From assembly GCF_001276715.1 (NCBI RefSeq), contig NZ_LIUQ01000008.1, positions 67,974 to 113,421 of the forward strand: a DNA stretch of 45,448 nucleotides, given 5' to 3'. The position numbers and the translations under genes were made by a program. This stretch comes from Planktothricoides sp. SR001 (GTDB taxonomy: Bacteria > Cyanobacteriota > Cyanobacteriia > Cyanobacteriales > Laspinemataceae). Shown here one piece after another: positions 7,532 through 16,243 of this stretch. The stretch's first letter is position 1; every line of letters begins with the position of its first letter. The notes beneath the pieces are model-generated. The model did not search any database. It was not told the DNA's origin and worked only from the letters and a program-made list of their open reading frames with translations.

Positions 7532-9235
7532 GTGAGTCAGCATCAACTCGCTCTGTTAAAACAGTACGATCCCCAAGCGATCGCCGACTACTACCGCTAC
7601 CGTCCTTGGGAAGCCTTATGGCGTTCTTTGCGGATTATTTTTTCTTTTCTGGGATGGCTTCTGGCAATCCTCTTAGACCAATGGACGGGTCAAGTTGAGA
7701 AAAGCAAATTAAAACGAGCCAGTAAACTGAGGGAAATCCTCACAAAACTTGGCCCGACATTTATCAAAGTCGGTCAAGCTTTATCGACTCGACCAGACTT
7801 AATTCGGAAAGACTTTTTAGAAGAATTAGTCAAGTTACAAGACCAGTTGCCACCCTTTGACAATGCGATCGCCTTCAGAATCATTGAAAAACAACTAGAC
7901 CGCACCGTCGAAGAAATCTATCAAGAAATTTCCCCGCAACCCGTAGCCGCAGCGAGTCTAGGGCAAGTTTACAAAGCCCGGTTACGGGATAACGGCGATA
8001 TGGTGGCGGTGAAAGTACAGCGCCCTAATTTAAAACCCATTCTCACCTTGGACTTATATTTAATGCGCTTAGGGGCGAAATGGTTAGCTCCGTGGTTGCC
8101 ATTAAATTTAGGCCATGACTTAACCCTAATTGTGGATGAATTCGGCATCAAACTGTTTGAAGAAGTTGATTATGCCAATGAAGCTCGCAATGCGGAAAAA
8201 TTTGCCCTGAATTTCCAAAATAATCCCCAAGTTAAAGTTCCCAAAATTTACTGGCGTTACAGTAGCGATAATGTTTTAACCCTGGAGTGGATTAACGGTT
8301 ATAAACTCACCGGCACTCAACATTTAGAAGAAGCCGGAATTAATACCAATGCGATCGTGGAAATTGGTGTCACCACTGGTTTGCAACAGTTATTAGAATT
8401 TGGCTTTTTCCATGCTGACCCCCATCCGGGAAATCTCTTTGCCACCACCGATGGTCAAATGGCCTATATTGATTTCGGCATGATGGATCAGCTAGATGAA
8501 ACCACCAAAGAAACTCTAGTAGATGCGGTGGTACATCTAATCAATAAAGACTATACGGACTTAGCCAAAGATTTTGTCAAGTTAGGCTTTCTAACTCCCG
8601 ATATTGATATTACGCCGATTATCCCCGCTCTGGAAGATGTGCTCGGAGATATTATGGGCAAAAGTGTCCGGGATTTTAACTTTAAAACCGTGACCGATCG
8701 CTTCTCGGAATTGATGTTTGAATATCCTTTCCGGGTTCCTGCCAAATTTGCCTTAATTATTCGTTCTGTCGTCACCCAAGAAGGATTAGCCCTCAGCGTC
8801 GATCCGAATTTTAAAATCGTCGATATCGGCTATCCTTATATAGCCCGACGACTGCTGAAAGGTGAGTCACCCCAGTTACGCCGAAGACTGCTGGAAGTGC
8901 TATTTAAAGATGGCAAATTCCAGTGGCAGCGTCTGGAAAATATGATTACCATCGCTCGTTCTGATGGCAACTTTGACATTTTGCCCACTGCGGGACTGGG
9001 TTTGCAATACCTCATGTCTGAAGAGGGCGAATTTCTCCGCCGTCAGCTATTGTTGGCTTTGATTGAAGATGACCGACTGCATACGGAAGAAGTTAAACGG
9101 ATTTGGGAGTTGGTTAAAGATGATATCAAACCCAATCAACTGTTTAATGCCGCGATGGATGCGTTGGCGAATTTTTCCCGACAAAGCGCGGCGGCATTTA
9201 TGCCCGCTGTGGCGGCTTTGACTACGGAAAAATAA
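7532..9235 (+). CDS. ABC1/AarF/UbiB family kinase-like protein
   Basis: An atypical protein-kinase-like ATPase of the AarF/UbiB/COQ8 family, linked in other organisms to quinone synthesis and, in plants and cyanobacteria, to plastoglobule or prenyl-lipid metabolism. The family-defining KxGQ motif is in KLGPTFIKVGQ (72-82). The nucleotide loop is AAASLGQVYKA, the ATP lysine is in VAVKVQRP, the catalytic-type loop is HADPHPGNLF (from residue 294), and the metal-binding IDFGMMD follows near 313. A hydrophobic segment at about residues 33-50 may bind the membrane. The start is GTG at 7532 (SQHQLALLKQYD follows). The length of 567 residues is typical of cyanobacterial members. It appears monocistronic and is followed by a heptamer array. 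Confidence 0.9.
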   Translation: MSQHQLALLKQYDPQAIADYYRYRPWEALWRSLRIIFSFLGWLLAILLDQWTGQVEKSKLKRASKLREILTKLGPTFIKVGQALSTRPDLIRKDFLEELVKLQDQLPPFDNAIAFRIIEKQLDRTVEEIYQEISPQPVAAASLGQVYKARLRDNGDMVAVKVQRPNLKPILTLDLYLMRLGAKWLAPWLPLNLGHDLTLIVDEFGIKLFEEVDYANEARNAEKFALNFQNNPQVKVPKIYWRYSSDNVLTLEWINGYKLTGTQHLEEAGINTNAIVEIGVTTGLQQLLEFGFFHADPHPGNLFATTDGQMAYIDFGMMDQLDETTKETLVDAVVHLINKDYTDLAKDFVKLGFLTPDIDITPIIPALEDVLGDIMGKSVRDFNFKTVTDRFSELMFEYPFRVPAKFALIIRSVVTQEGLALSVDPNFKIVDIGYPYIARRLLKGESPQLRRRLLEVLFKDGKFQWQRLENMITIARSDGNFDILPTAGLGLQYLMSEEGEFLRRQLLLALIEDDRLHTEEVKRIWELVKDDIKPNQLFNAAMDALANFSRQSAAAFMPAVAALTTEK

Positions 9236-9243
9236 TTTTGTTG

Positions 9244-9385
9244 ATTGTTGGTGGTTGATTGTTGGTGGTTGATTGTTGGTGGTTGATTGTTGGTGGTTGA
9301 TTGTTGGTGGTTGTTAGTTAGCGAGATGTCTGTCAAATAACAAACAAAAATCAACAATGAACAATCAACAATCAACAATCAACAG
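9244..9385. repeat. Inverted pair of STRR arrays (14-bp and 7-bp units)
   Basis: Five exact 14-bp units ATTGTTGGTGGTTG fill 9244-9313. Five heptamers of the complementary type (TCAACAA) fill 9351-9385. The arrays are oppositely oriented and could form an imperfect stem between the AarF-like gene and the small membrane-protein gene. Confidence 0.8.
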
Positions 9386-9446
9386 TTAACATTAGAATCA
9401 AATCTGATTCTGTTTTGATCCTGTAAATAAAGGAGTAACTTTCCCG

Positions 9447-9812
9447 GTGTATTTAGACCCCCCCTATTTTTTAGTATTTGCCAGTTTGTTTGCTGGAGTG
9501 ACATCAGGTCTTGCATTTAAAGCGACGTTGGAACTGATGGTACGCAACTGGTCGCGCGATCGCAGCATTAACCTAATCGAAGAAGTGAATAAGTTAGAAC
9601 TACAATTGCCTTTTTTTGGCATCTCGATCGGCATATGTGTTTTTCTTGCTTCTGGTCTACAAATCTTTACCTTTCCTGTAGATATCTCTTATGCTTTTTC
9701 CATTCCCATGACCCTGGCCACCAGTGGCTTGGTTTGGTGGCAGTTAGGTAAACTATTAGGACAGTTAATGCGGGGCGGTTCCCAGGCGATCGATTTAGAC
9801 GCCTTATTCTAA
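9447..9812 (+). CDS. Small conserved membrane protein, function unknown
   Basis: A 121-residue protein with three likely membrane segments: FLVFASLFAGVTSGLAF (about 8-24), FFGISIGICVFLASGLQIF (about 56-74) and a third around FSIPMTLATSGLVWW (about 84-98). A charged loop (MVRNWSRDRSINLIEEVNKLE) separates the first two. The GTG at 9447 is chosen because AAGGAG lies 14 nt upstream and no ATG is available. It ends in an acidic AIDLDALF. I do not recognise a named family. The terminator-like hairpin downstream at 9833 suggests the transcript ends here. Confidence 0.65.
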   Translation: MYLDPPYFLVFASLFAGVTSGLAFKATLELMVRNWSRDRSINLIEEVNKLELQLPFFGISIGICVFLASGLQIFTFPVDISYAFSIPMTLATSGLVWWQLGKLLGQLMRGGSQAIDLDALF

Positions 9813-9832
9813 ATTATTCATAAATTAAAGCA

Positions 9833-9863
9833 ACCCGGTTTCTTGAAGAAACCGGGTTTTTTT
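9833..9863 (+). terminator. Rho-independent-type terminator made from the dispersed palindrome
   Basis: ACCCGGTTTCTT, a short loop and AAGAAACCGGGT form a strong stem followed at once by a run of eight or more T. It lies 20 bp after the membrane-protein stop. The stem is a version of the palindrome dispersed through the window, so the repeat seems to double as a terminator. Confidence 0.7.
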
Positions 9864-9867
9864 CTCT

Positions 9868-11271
9868 CTAGTCTCTCCGGCTTTTGACATAAGCTTTCAC
9901 TACTGGCTGCATAGAAAAAACGGTTTCTTTGGCTTCATCCCGTTTTTCAATTAAGCAACGACGGCTTAAAGATTGCATGGCTTTTAATAAATCCGAGGGA
10001 GATAATTTGGTTGACTTTTGCAATTGAGCCAGGGAAACCGGCGTCGTTGCATTCGCTAAAGCGGCGATCGCCACTTTTTCCACATCCGATAAGCGCTGAA
10101 ACATGGGATCTAAAACGGCAATTAAATCCTCGCTTAAAAATAGCGTATCGTAGGTTAAAAATTCCCCAACTCTACCGCCAAATAAATCATTGATGGTGGC
10201 GGCAATTAATTTCAGCCATAAAGGGTGGTCCCCGTAAAGAGCGATCGCCTCGTCCCATTTGTCCTCATCTTTTAAACCTTTTTCTCGGAAAATTTCCCTT
10301 GCGGCCTGTCCCAAGCCATTCAATTGCAGCGATCGCACTGGGGCAGTTTCTCCCTCTAATTTAGTCACGGATCTAGGTTTTTCCCAGCCCAGCAGCAGCA
10401 AGCAACTGTTATGGGATAATTCGGCGATTTGCTCAAAAAATAAGCCATAATTTTCCCAGCCCGGTTGATACTCAGCGGCTAATTCTTTGTTACTGAAAAT
10501 CATCTGCACATCATCGAGTATCACCAAACAGCGATCGGAGCGAAAATAATCAAGCAAGGTGGCTGAATTATTCTTCAATTCTTCTGTAAATGCAGGATTA
10601 TTTGTATTATTATTTGTATTTAGAAATTGAATGATATTAGCTTGCAATTGTGCCAGGGTGGGAGCCGTATTCAAGCTGCGCCAGATAATATAATCAAACT
10701 TATCTTGAATCTGTGCTACAAGCTGAACAGCGAGAGCAGTTTTGCCAATACCACTCAATCCGAATATGGCAATTAGTCGGCTGCGATCTGTTAAAAACCA
10801 CTGGTTGAGGGTGGCCAGTTCCGGTGTGCGATTGTAGAATCTAAATATTTCCGGAGCGTCCCTTAAATCAATTTGAGTTTGTCTGGGACTTGGTTGAGAG
10901 TTTTGGGGTGATTTAGAGGGTGATGGCACTTTGGAATTATGTATTTTTTCCCCGCATATATTAATATTGCCAAATTGATTGCCAATTTGAACAAAATCAC
11001 TTGAAATATTTGAGATGTGGAATCTCTCGGCTATAGCCCGAAAATTAAGTTTATGAATATCTTCTCCCAACACCTCTGATAACATATGCCATAATTTCGC
11101 CGCTTTCTTCTTAACGTGAATTTCGCTGCATTTGTAGTTTTCAGCTATTTCTGGATATTTTTGTCCCTGCCAAGTTCCTTGCAGGATAGTTGCTTGCAGA
11201 GAATCCAGGTGTTCCCCAGTCTTGGCGAATATTTGCTCATCTGTCCATTTTAAGACTTCCTGAAAGTCCAT
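9868..11271 (-). CDS. STAND/NB-ARC-type ATPase with vWA-MoxR-associated N-terminal HTH domain
   Basis: Residues 1-85 form a helical HTH-like module (WQGQKYPEIAE..K.S..HVKKKAAKLWHMLSE.LGE) of the type annotated as the vWA-MoxR-associated protein N-terminal domain. The same module begins the proteins at 24703-25536 and 31704-32562. A flexible Pro/Ser linker follows (113-132). Then comes an NB-ARC-like NTPase: entry NRTPELATLNQWF, Walker A GLSGIGKTAL (171-180), Walker B LVILDDVQ (249-256), a GLGQAAREIF region, and a winged helix at the C-terminus (SLAQLQKSTKLSPSDLL). STAND proteins act as regulated ATPase switches in signalling, defence or cell death. Unusually, there are no WD40, TPR or other sensor repeats after the winged helix, and no effector is recognisable. 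The start is ATG at 11271. Confidence 0.85.
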   Translation of the reverse strand: MDFQEVLKWTDEQIFAKTGEHLDSLQATILQGTWQGQKYPEIAENYKCSEIHVKKKAAKLWHMLSEVLGEDIHKLNFRAIAERFHISNISSDFVQIGNQFGNINICGEKIHNSKVPSPSKSPQNSQPSPRQTQIDLRDAPEIFRFYNRTPELATLNQWFLTDRSRLIAIFGLSGIGKTALAVQLVAQIQDKFDYIIWRSLNTAPTLAQLQANIIQFLNTNNNTNNPAFTEELKNNSATLLDYFRSDRCLVILDDVQMIFSNKELAAEYQPGWENYGLFFEQIAELSHNSCLLLLGWEKPRSVTKLEGETAPVRSLQLNGLGQAAREIFREKGLKDEDKWDEAIALYGDHPLWLKLIAATINDLFGGRVGEFLTYDTLFLSEDLIAVLDPMFQRLSDVEKVAIAALANATTPVSLAQLQKSTKLSPSDLLKAMQSLSRRCLIEKRDEAKETVFSMQPVVKAYVKSRRD

Positions 11272-11318
11272 AGATTTTTTTTGGGAGTGCTGGTGAGGGT
11301 AGGACGATCATACTGTAA

Positions 11319-11410
11319 CATACTTTGTCATACCTATGTCACTAAATTATACTTTTTATTTTTATTAAATTTGATCGCAATTTATACTTAATTATACTTT
11401 AATATACTGA
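11319..11410. promoter_or_regulatory. Cluster of TATACTT-like direct repeats upstream of the STAND gene
   Basis: TATACTT occurs at 11349, 11383 and 11393, with TATACTG at 11403 and CATACTT at 11319. The last three are spaced exactly 10 bp, one helical turn. They lie in the AT-rich 344-bp region between the STAND gene and the divergent gene at 11616. Such phasing could mark a regulator-binding site or simply AT-rich promoter DNA. Confidence 0.3.
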
Positions 11411-11515
11411 AAATATTATAGTTTTCCGCTAAAATCGTCTGGACAACATCATTGGGTAAGAAAAACAACCTTGTTATATAGCGGTTTTAATTTTTATGAG
11501 TGATTCGAGATACAA

Positions 11516-11543
11516 AAACCCGGTTTCTCTGAAAACCGGGTTT
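11516..11543. repeat. Dispersed palindrome copy
   Basis: AAACCCGGTTT and AAACCGGGTTT form a hairpin followed by Ts. It sits between divergent genes, where no upstream plus-strand transcript needs ending, so it is better read as a repeat copy than as a terminator. Confidence 0.6.
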
Positions 11544-11615
11544 TTTGGTTGCCAATCATCCTAAACAAAACCGCTGGATATTCTTAGCCGATCGATTAGT
11601 TAAATTCATCTTGCC

Positions 11616-12188
11616 ATGACGATAGTCAAAAATTTAAATCCAGATCCGCATGGTGGAGGATACACATTTGTCAGCGTGCTGCTGCAACTGCGGCAAAAAA
11701 TCCCTAAACCTCACAACACACCTGAATTGAAGGCCATAATCTCAAAAGGTTTAAGAATTGCCCAAGAGACTGATGAGGAATACCAAAAACATGGCACTTT
11801 TCTCAGATTAAGAGTCTATCTAATTTACCAAATAACTTTTGAATTATGGTCATATCAGCATCAAATGCTGCTCAAAAATATTGACCGAGTAAGGGATCCG
11901 AAATTAGAAGATTATGACCTGGTAAATTCTCATCAAGAATTGGCAATTAATATATTTGATACTTTGGCGAATATAGCTAATATCGAAAACCCCGGTTCAA
12001 TCAGAAATGATTTCTTGGCGGGATGGGCAGCAACCATTCAGCAATTAGGCAATATGTTTGGGTATCTGCCAAAACCTATGTCAGATTGGAATATTCAAAC
12101 CATATCTGGCAACCGACTCTATGCGATCATAGCTACTTTTTGTTTTGTTGTCGCCTTGTTGATTGCGACTTTAATACTCATGGGTTGA
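11616..12188 (+). CDS. Unknown protein with C-terminal membrane anchor
   Basis: A 190-residue protein. Residues 1-165 are mostly helical and soluble (charged stretch around LKNIDRVRDPKLEDYDLVNSH), and residues about 168-189 form one strong membrane segment (LYAIIATFCFVVALLIATLI), giving a tail-anchored layout. The start is ATG at 11616; no clear ribosome site is visible. Six bases separate it from the next gene, a polytopic membrane protein, so the two form an operon. It is transcribed divergently from the STAND ATPase. I do not recognise the family. A membrane effector or partner of the STAND protein is possible, but context is the only reason to say so. Confidence 0.6.
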   Translation: MTIVKNLNPDPHGGGYTFVSVLLQLRQKIPKPHNTPELKAIISKGLRIAQETDEEYQKHGTFLRLRVYLIYQITFELWSYQHQMLLKNIDRVRDPKLEDYDLVNSHQELAINIFDTLANIANIENPGSIRNDFLAGWAATIQQLGNMFGYLPKPMSDWNIQTISGNRLYAIIATFCFVVALLIATLILMG

Positions 12189-12194
12189 AATTAA

Positions 12195-12629
12195 ATGAGA
12201 GACAAAGAAATAATCCCAATCTTAATTACTGGATTTGCGATCGGCATGATTTGGGACGGAGTGACAACATTTTTGGGAGTAGTTTCGATAGTGGCTGGCC
12301 CAGAATTTACTCTGTCTCTGAATATGAATGCTAACAGCTTTGGCGTCTACGGCATTGCTTTTGTGGGAGCCGTTATTGTGTTCTGTTTCAATTTAATCAC
12401 GATAAATGTTTGGGAAGAAGCCAGCGAAGGACGCTGGATTTTAGCAGCACCTTGGCTATTGTGTATAGTTTTTGACTTTTTCACATCTCTGGCAGGAAAT
12501 TATCGATTTATCCTTCCCGGTAGACAAAGTGAAATTGCTGTTATAGGAGTGATCTGGTTTATTACTCTACTGACTACTATCAGTCCGATGAGCGTTCGCT
12601 ATTTAGTTAAGGAATATAGCGAATATTGA
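12195..12629 (+). CDS. Unknown polytopic membrane protein
   Basis: A 144-residue protein with about four membrane segments: near 5-33 (ILITGFAIGMIWDGVTTFLGVV), 50-70 (VYGIAFVGAVIVFCFNLITI), 82-100 (LAAPWLLCIVFDFFTSLA) and 113-131 (IAVIGVIWFITLLTTI). It begins 6 bp after the stop of the tail-anchored protein gene and probably depends on it for translation. Family not recognised. The pair is bounded downstream by the palindromic repeats at 12712-12825. Confidence 0.6.
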   Translation: MRDKEIIPILITGFAIGMIWDGVTTFLGVVSIVAGPEFTLSLNMNANSFGVYGIAFVGAVIVFCFNLITINVWEEASEGRWILAAPWLLCIVFDFFTSLAGNYRFILPGRQSEIAVIGVIWFITLLTTISPMSVRYLVKEYSEY

Positions 12630-12711
12630 ATTAGCCGATTAGCCAGGGAGACGAATTTATCTGATATTTTCCCGGACAATGGGCTGGGGAGTTCTAACTT
12701 AATTACCCTCT

Positions 12712-12825
12712 AGGAAAGAAACCGGGTTTCAAAGATAACTTTTGTATGCCAACAATATTTGTCAATAGACCCGGTTTCTGATTTCCTGCAAAGAGTCAAA
12801 AAACCGGGTTTTTGATCGGGTTTCA
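12712..12825. repeat. Cluster of dispersed palindromes
   Basis: AAGAAACCGGGTTTC near 12717, ACCCGGTTTCTG near 12769 and AAAACCCGGTTTTT-type DNA near 12801 form nested hairpins. The outer arms (AGGAAAGAAACCGGGT against ACCCGGTTTCTGATTTCCT) pair across about 35 bp. Confidence 0.65.
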
Positions 12826-12894
12826 AGAGACAAGGTGGCGGCGGTTCTCCCTTAAATTCATTCTAAGTAATATCAATAAATAGGAGTTAAAGTC

Positions 12895-12984
12895 ATGCAA
12901 GGCATTACAATTACTGACCAAACTACTGATGGTTTCCTAGGGGTGAACCTGATAGATATTCTCCAGGCGATCGCCCCCTTTTAA
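12895..12984 (+). CDS. Possible 29-residue peptide
   Basis: ATG at 12895 has a good ribosome site, TAGGAG, eight bases upstream, and encodes a 29-residue peptide that begins MQGITITDQTT and ends IDILQAIAPF before TAA. It may be a small gene, a leader peptide for the next frame at 13013, or the remains of a longer gene. Nothing else identifies it. Confidence 0.3.
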   Translation: MQGITITDQTTDGFLGVNLIDILQAIAPF

Positions 12985-13012
12985 CCAGCAAGTAGCAAAT
13001 CAGCCACCTAGA

Positions 13013-13270
13013 ATGTCTGGGAAAAACAGCGGAAAAAATCAAATTGCCGATGCTCAAGAATTGATATCCGGGGAATTGATATCCGGGGAATTATTATTAC
13101 AATTAGCAGCAGACATTACTCAAGTAATTGACGGAAAATTTGCCGGCTACCGCATCAATGAAATTCAGCCCTGGTTAATCATCACCGCCGTAGATAGCAG
13201 TGCCTACGATGTTGAAACCGTAGATGAAAAAATTCTGAGTCAAGTTCGGCAGCAATTTCAACAAGTTTAG
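13013..13270 (+). CDS. Small hypothetical protein with an internal duplication
   Basis: An 85-residue frame starting at ATG 13013 with no clear ribosome site. It contains a perfect 15-bp tandem duplication (13058-13072 and 13073-13087) that encodes ELISG twice. The C-terminal 50 residues look like a folded alpha/beta piece (DITQVIDGKFAGYRINEIQP, then WLIITAVDSSAYDVETVDEK). Its 3' end overlaps the 3' end of the minus-strand pentapeptide gene by four bases. No family recognised; the coding call is moderate. Confidence 0.45.
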   Translation: MSGKNSGKNQIADAQELISGELISGELLLQLAADITQVIDGKFAGYRINEIQPWLIITAVDSSAYDVETVDEKILSQVRQQFQQV

Positions 13271-14568
13271 GAAAATGTGGTACTCAAATCTACATCGTCA
13301 AGGTTAGCTCCCTCCAAATTCGCCCATTGTAAATTCGCCTTAGTCAAATCGGCCTTTCTCAAATCCGCTTTGCTCAAATTAGCTCCTCTGAGATCCGCTC
13401 TAGTCAAATCCACCCCTCTGAGATCCGCTTCACTTAAATTTACCTGATTTAAACTAGCACCTGTTAAATCCGCTTCTCGCAAATCGGCCAATCGTAAATT
13501 TGCGCCTCGGAGGTCAACTCTTGTCAAATCAACCCATCGTAAATCTGCTTGACTCAAATCTACCTGACTTAAATTTGCCCCAATCAAATCAGCCCATCTG
13601 AGATCGGCATTTTTCAGATTCGCATTTTCTAGAGAAGCTTTTCTTAAATTCGCTTTAGTGAGGTCAGCATCTAACAGCAAAATCTTATTTAAATTTGCAT
13701 TATTTAAATTAGCTCCCCGTAAATCTGCCCCACTCAAATCTACCCCAGCTAAGTTGACTTCTAACAAAGAAACATTAGGGGCAATTTTATAAGCACCGAA
13801 CAATGCCAGATCGATCCCATCAGACACTTGTGTTTTAATATCATAGACCGCCTTTTGCAGGTTAATTCCTTTCAGATTCGCCTCTCGCAAATCGGCGCCA
13901 CTCAAGTTAGCTCGGAATAGATTCACGGCTTCCAGATTGCAGGCAATTAATTTAGCGTTCCTTAAGTTGGCACCCCGTAAATCCGATCGCTTCAGGTTCA
14001 CTTCACTAAGATCCACTCCACTCAGGTTCACTTGTGGCAACGAGATATTAGAAGTAATCCAGTAAGCACCGGCTTTTTGGGCGTCGAAGCCTTCAATAAA
14101 ACGAGTTCTCAGATCGTAAACTGCCCGTTGCAAAATCGTGCCTCGGAGATCCGCCTCACTTAAGTCAGCCCCACTCAGATTAGCTCCACTGAGGTTCGCC
14201 CCACTCAGATTGGCACTAATTAAGGTCGCCGATCGCAAATTCACCCCTCGGAGATCCGCATCACTCAGGTCTGCACCCAAAAGCTTTGCGCCCCGCAAAT
14301 TTGCCTCAGTTAATTTACTATCACTTAAGTTAGCAATATTCAGGTTACATTCAGTCAAAATCGCCCCACTCAAGTTAGCACCCGTCAGGTTTGCGCCAAT
14401 CATATCGGCATAGCTGATGCAGGCTTCACTTAAGTCAGCGCCACTGAGATCGGCATCCCTAAGATATGCACCTCTGAGATACGCTCCTCGGAGGTCTTCT
14501 TTTTTTAGGTCTGCCACTTCAATGTGGAGGGGTTTTAATTCGTTGCCAATTGGGTCTTTGCTGGTCAA
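13267..14568 (-). CDS. Pentapeptide-repeat protein
   Basis: Most of the 433 residues are A(D/N)LXX repeats such as GADLSEADLRG and GANLSGANLSG, which fold into a right-handed quadrilateral beta-helix. Two near-identical interruptions break the helix, each with AVYD..T....G.D....GAY near residues 155-173 and 253-270. They are a feature of cyanobacterial pentapeptide proteins. The first 25 residues (ELKPLHIEVADLKKED) form a short cap. There is no signal peptide. The frame starts at TTG (14568); ATG is unavailable and no ribosome site is evident, so the start is uncertain. Members range from gyrase-mimic DNA analogues to scaffolds; no specific role can be assigned. Repeat units are uniform at DNA level, consistent with slippage or conversion. 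Confidence 0.88.
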   Translation of the reverse strand: MTSKDPIGNELKPLHIEVADLKKEDLRGAYLRGAYLRDADLSGADLSEACISYADMIGANLTGANLSGAILTECNLNIANLSDSKLTEANLRGAKLLGADLSDADLRGVNLRSATLISANLSGANLSGANLSGADLSEADLRGTILQRAVYDLRTRFIEGFDAQKAGAYWITSNISLPQVNLSGVDLSEVNLKRSDLRGANLRNAKLIACNLEAVNLFRANLSGADLREANLKGINLQKAVYDIKTQVSDGIDLALFGAYKIAPNVSLLEVNLAGVDLSGADLRGANLNNANLNKILLLDADLTKANLRKASLENANLKNADLRWADLIGANLSQVDLSQADLRWVDLTRVDLRGANLRLADLREADLTGASLNQVNLSEADLRGVDLTRADLRGANLSKADLRKADLTKANLQWANLEGANLDDVDLSTTFS

Positions 14569-15007
14569 AATGCAACTACAAAAAATTTCTAGCTATACTT
14601 TCTGGCTGGCCGATCGATTCTAGCAATGGATGCTCCGCTAATCGTCATTTGTCCATTTTCCCTGAAGGTGAAATTGATTGATGACACATATGATAGCATT
14701 TTTGCCCTCTGATGGTGAATCATTTAACCATCGATGATGGGTTTTACCTTTGATTTCAGCAGAGGATTGCCGAAACAAATTGGCTGATTTATTTTTATAG
14801 ATCGGCTTTTTTGGGTTATGATTTTCTAAGAATCACCATCCGGTTTAATTAAGGAATAATAGATGAATATAGATGAATTTGAATGGCAGTTTTTTTTCCA
14901 AATTAAACCAGAAATAGAAACGTATTTAAACGTATTTATAAGATTTGCACTCGCCAGAAATAACGAAAATCATAGATTTGGTTTAATTATCAAATATATG
15001 ACTGCTA
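14569..15007. other. Gene-poor intergenic region
   Basis: About 440 AT-rich bases between the starts of the pentapeptide gene and the 3' end of the glycosyltransferase-like gene. No repeat array, RNA gene or convincing promoter was found. An 81-codon plus-strand frame at 14863 has an AAGGAA upstream but runs 100 bp into the opposing gene and was not accepted. Confidence 0.4.
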
Positions 15008-15928
15008 CTACATTTTTTGTAAAAAAAATTTCAGCATTTTTTTTATGTTACTACCCAGATTTTTTGATTCAACGATTTGGGGGCTTGTTTCCGGTTTTGG
15101 CTCGTTGAGATATCGGTAATGTTCCCAAATATCCCAGTAGGGACAACCTGGTTCAATTCTAATCCCCGCCCAGTGGAGGTACTGCAAAGGTTGACCAATT
15201 TTTCCATCAATCAGTTGATTTCCTTGGCGTTGGAAATGGCGACTGCCCGCCCAACTTCCGGGGGCACCACCAGGACGCCGCACAAGATTAAACCGCCGTT
15301 TGACTAGCTTTAAAATCATATAATTAATAATCGGTTGATCGGATGTTTTTTGGGAAAAATCAAAATATTCTGGATGGGCAGCACATTCTCGAAAAGTTTC
15401 GGATAAATCTTGTTCGGTGATTAAGCATTTTTTTGCCGCCCACCAGCCACAATTAAACAAATCTTGTAAATCGGTTTGGGCGAACACCTGATTTTCAATC
15501 ACCGCTGGAGTAAATACATTGGTGATGCCGCCTAAATGTTGATAGTCACAACAGAGAAAGTCACAGTCGGATAAGTAATTTAAACAGTCAATGATTTTCT
15601 CAAACACTACAATATCGGTATCCAGGTATAAAAATTCATCAAAGGGTCCAAACCAACAGGCTTGTTTTCTAAATTGATTCGGTCGAGCAAAGAAATTTTC
15701 GCCAAAAATTTGTTGTAAGTTTTTGGATAGGCGATCGATAAAAGCTAAATCTGGGTAAATTTGCACCCCATAGTCTTTTTCCAGCCGTGCGGCTACGGTT
15801 TGATACTTATCATCGTAAGGAATCAAAATAATTGGCGTTTCACTATCGTAAGCTCGGATACTATTCAGTAAGGCGATCGCCTGATCCATTACCCGGTCAT
15901 TTGCCGTAATATAAATGCCACGAGTCAT
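15008..15928 (-). CDS. Npun_R2821/Npun_R2823-type glycosyltransferase-like protein
   Basis: A 306-residue protein beginning MTRGIYITANDRVMDQAIALL, a GT-A-like first strand. The motif FLYLDTDIVVF (about residues 95-105) contains a DxD metal/nucleotide-sugar site. CDYQHLGGITNVF, FNCGWWAAKK and YLHWAGI are landmarks of the cyanobacterial family named Npun_R2821/Npun_R2823. By fold it should transfer sugars to a surface glycan or glycolipid; donor and acceptor are unknown. The length is as expected and the ATG at 15928 is well supported by alignment of the N-terminal strand. It stands alone, with no neighbouring glycan genes closer than the exopolysaccharide cluster at 37829. Confidence 0.8.
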   Translation of the reverse strand: MTRGIYITANDRVMDQAIALLNSIRAYDSETPIILIPYDDKYQTVAARLEKDYGVQIYPDLAFIDRLSKNLQQIFGENFFARPNQFRKQACWFGPFDEFLYLDTDIVVFEKIIDCLNYLSDCDFLCCDYQHLGGITNVFTPAVIENQVFAQTDLQDLFNCGWWAAKKCLITEQDLSETFRECAAHPEYFDFSQKTSDQPIINYMILKLVKRRFNLVRRPGGAPGSWAGSRHFQRQGNQLIDGKIGQPLQYLHWAGIRIEPGCPYWDIWEHYRYLNEPKPETSPQIVESKNLGSNIKKMLKFFLQKM

Positions 15929-16243
15929 TGAGCAATCCTCATTTAATCATTGGTGGGTGGTGGAAACCATCGGTGGACAGTTTTATTGTAGGGTATATTT
16001 TAGGCTACTGTGTCTAGGGGATGGGGGTTACGCTCATTTTATATAAAGAAATTTTTACTTTTAAGTGTTCAGTAAGGTTTTAGCGAATAATGATTCAATC
16101 TTTCCCCAGAATACCCCAGAATAATGTTAGATAAACTAACCAAATCTGCTTTGATTTTAGTTAACCCTAGTTAACCCTTGGGCAATTAAAATTCAGCGGT
16201 TCGGGCAGCAATAAGCGCGATCGCTGTTCGTGGGATATTCCGA

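Noticed and set aside
11516-11543. Rho-independent terminator
   Set aside because: It lies between divergent genes with nothing upstream to terminate; better called a repeat copy.
14863-15108. 81-codon plus-strand frame with AAGGAA upstream
   Set aside because: It runs 100 bp into the 3' end of the well-supported glycosyltransferase-like gene on the other strand, has odd composition and matches nothing.
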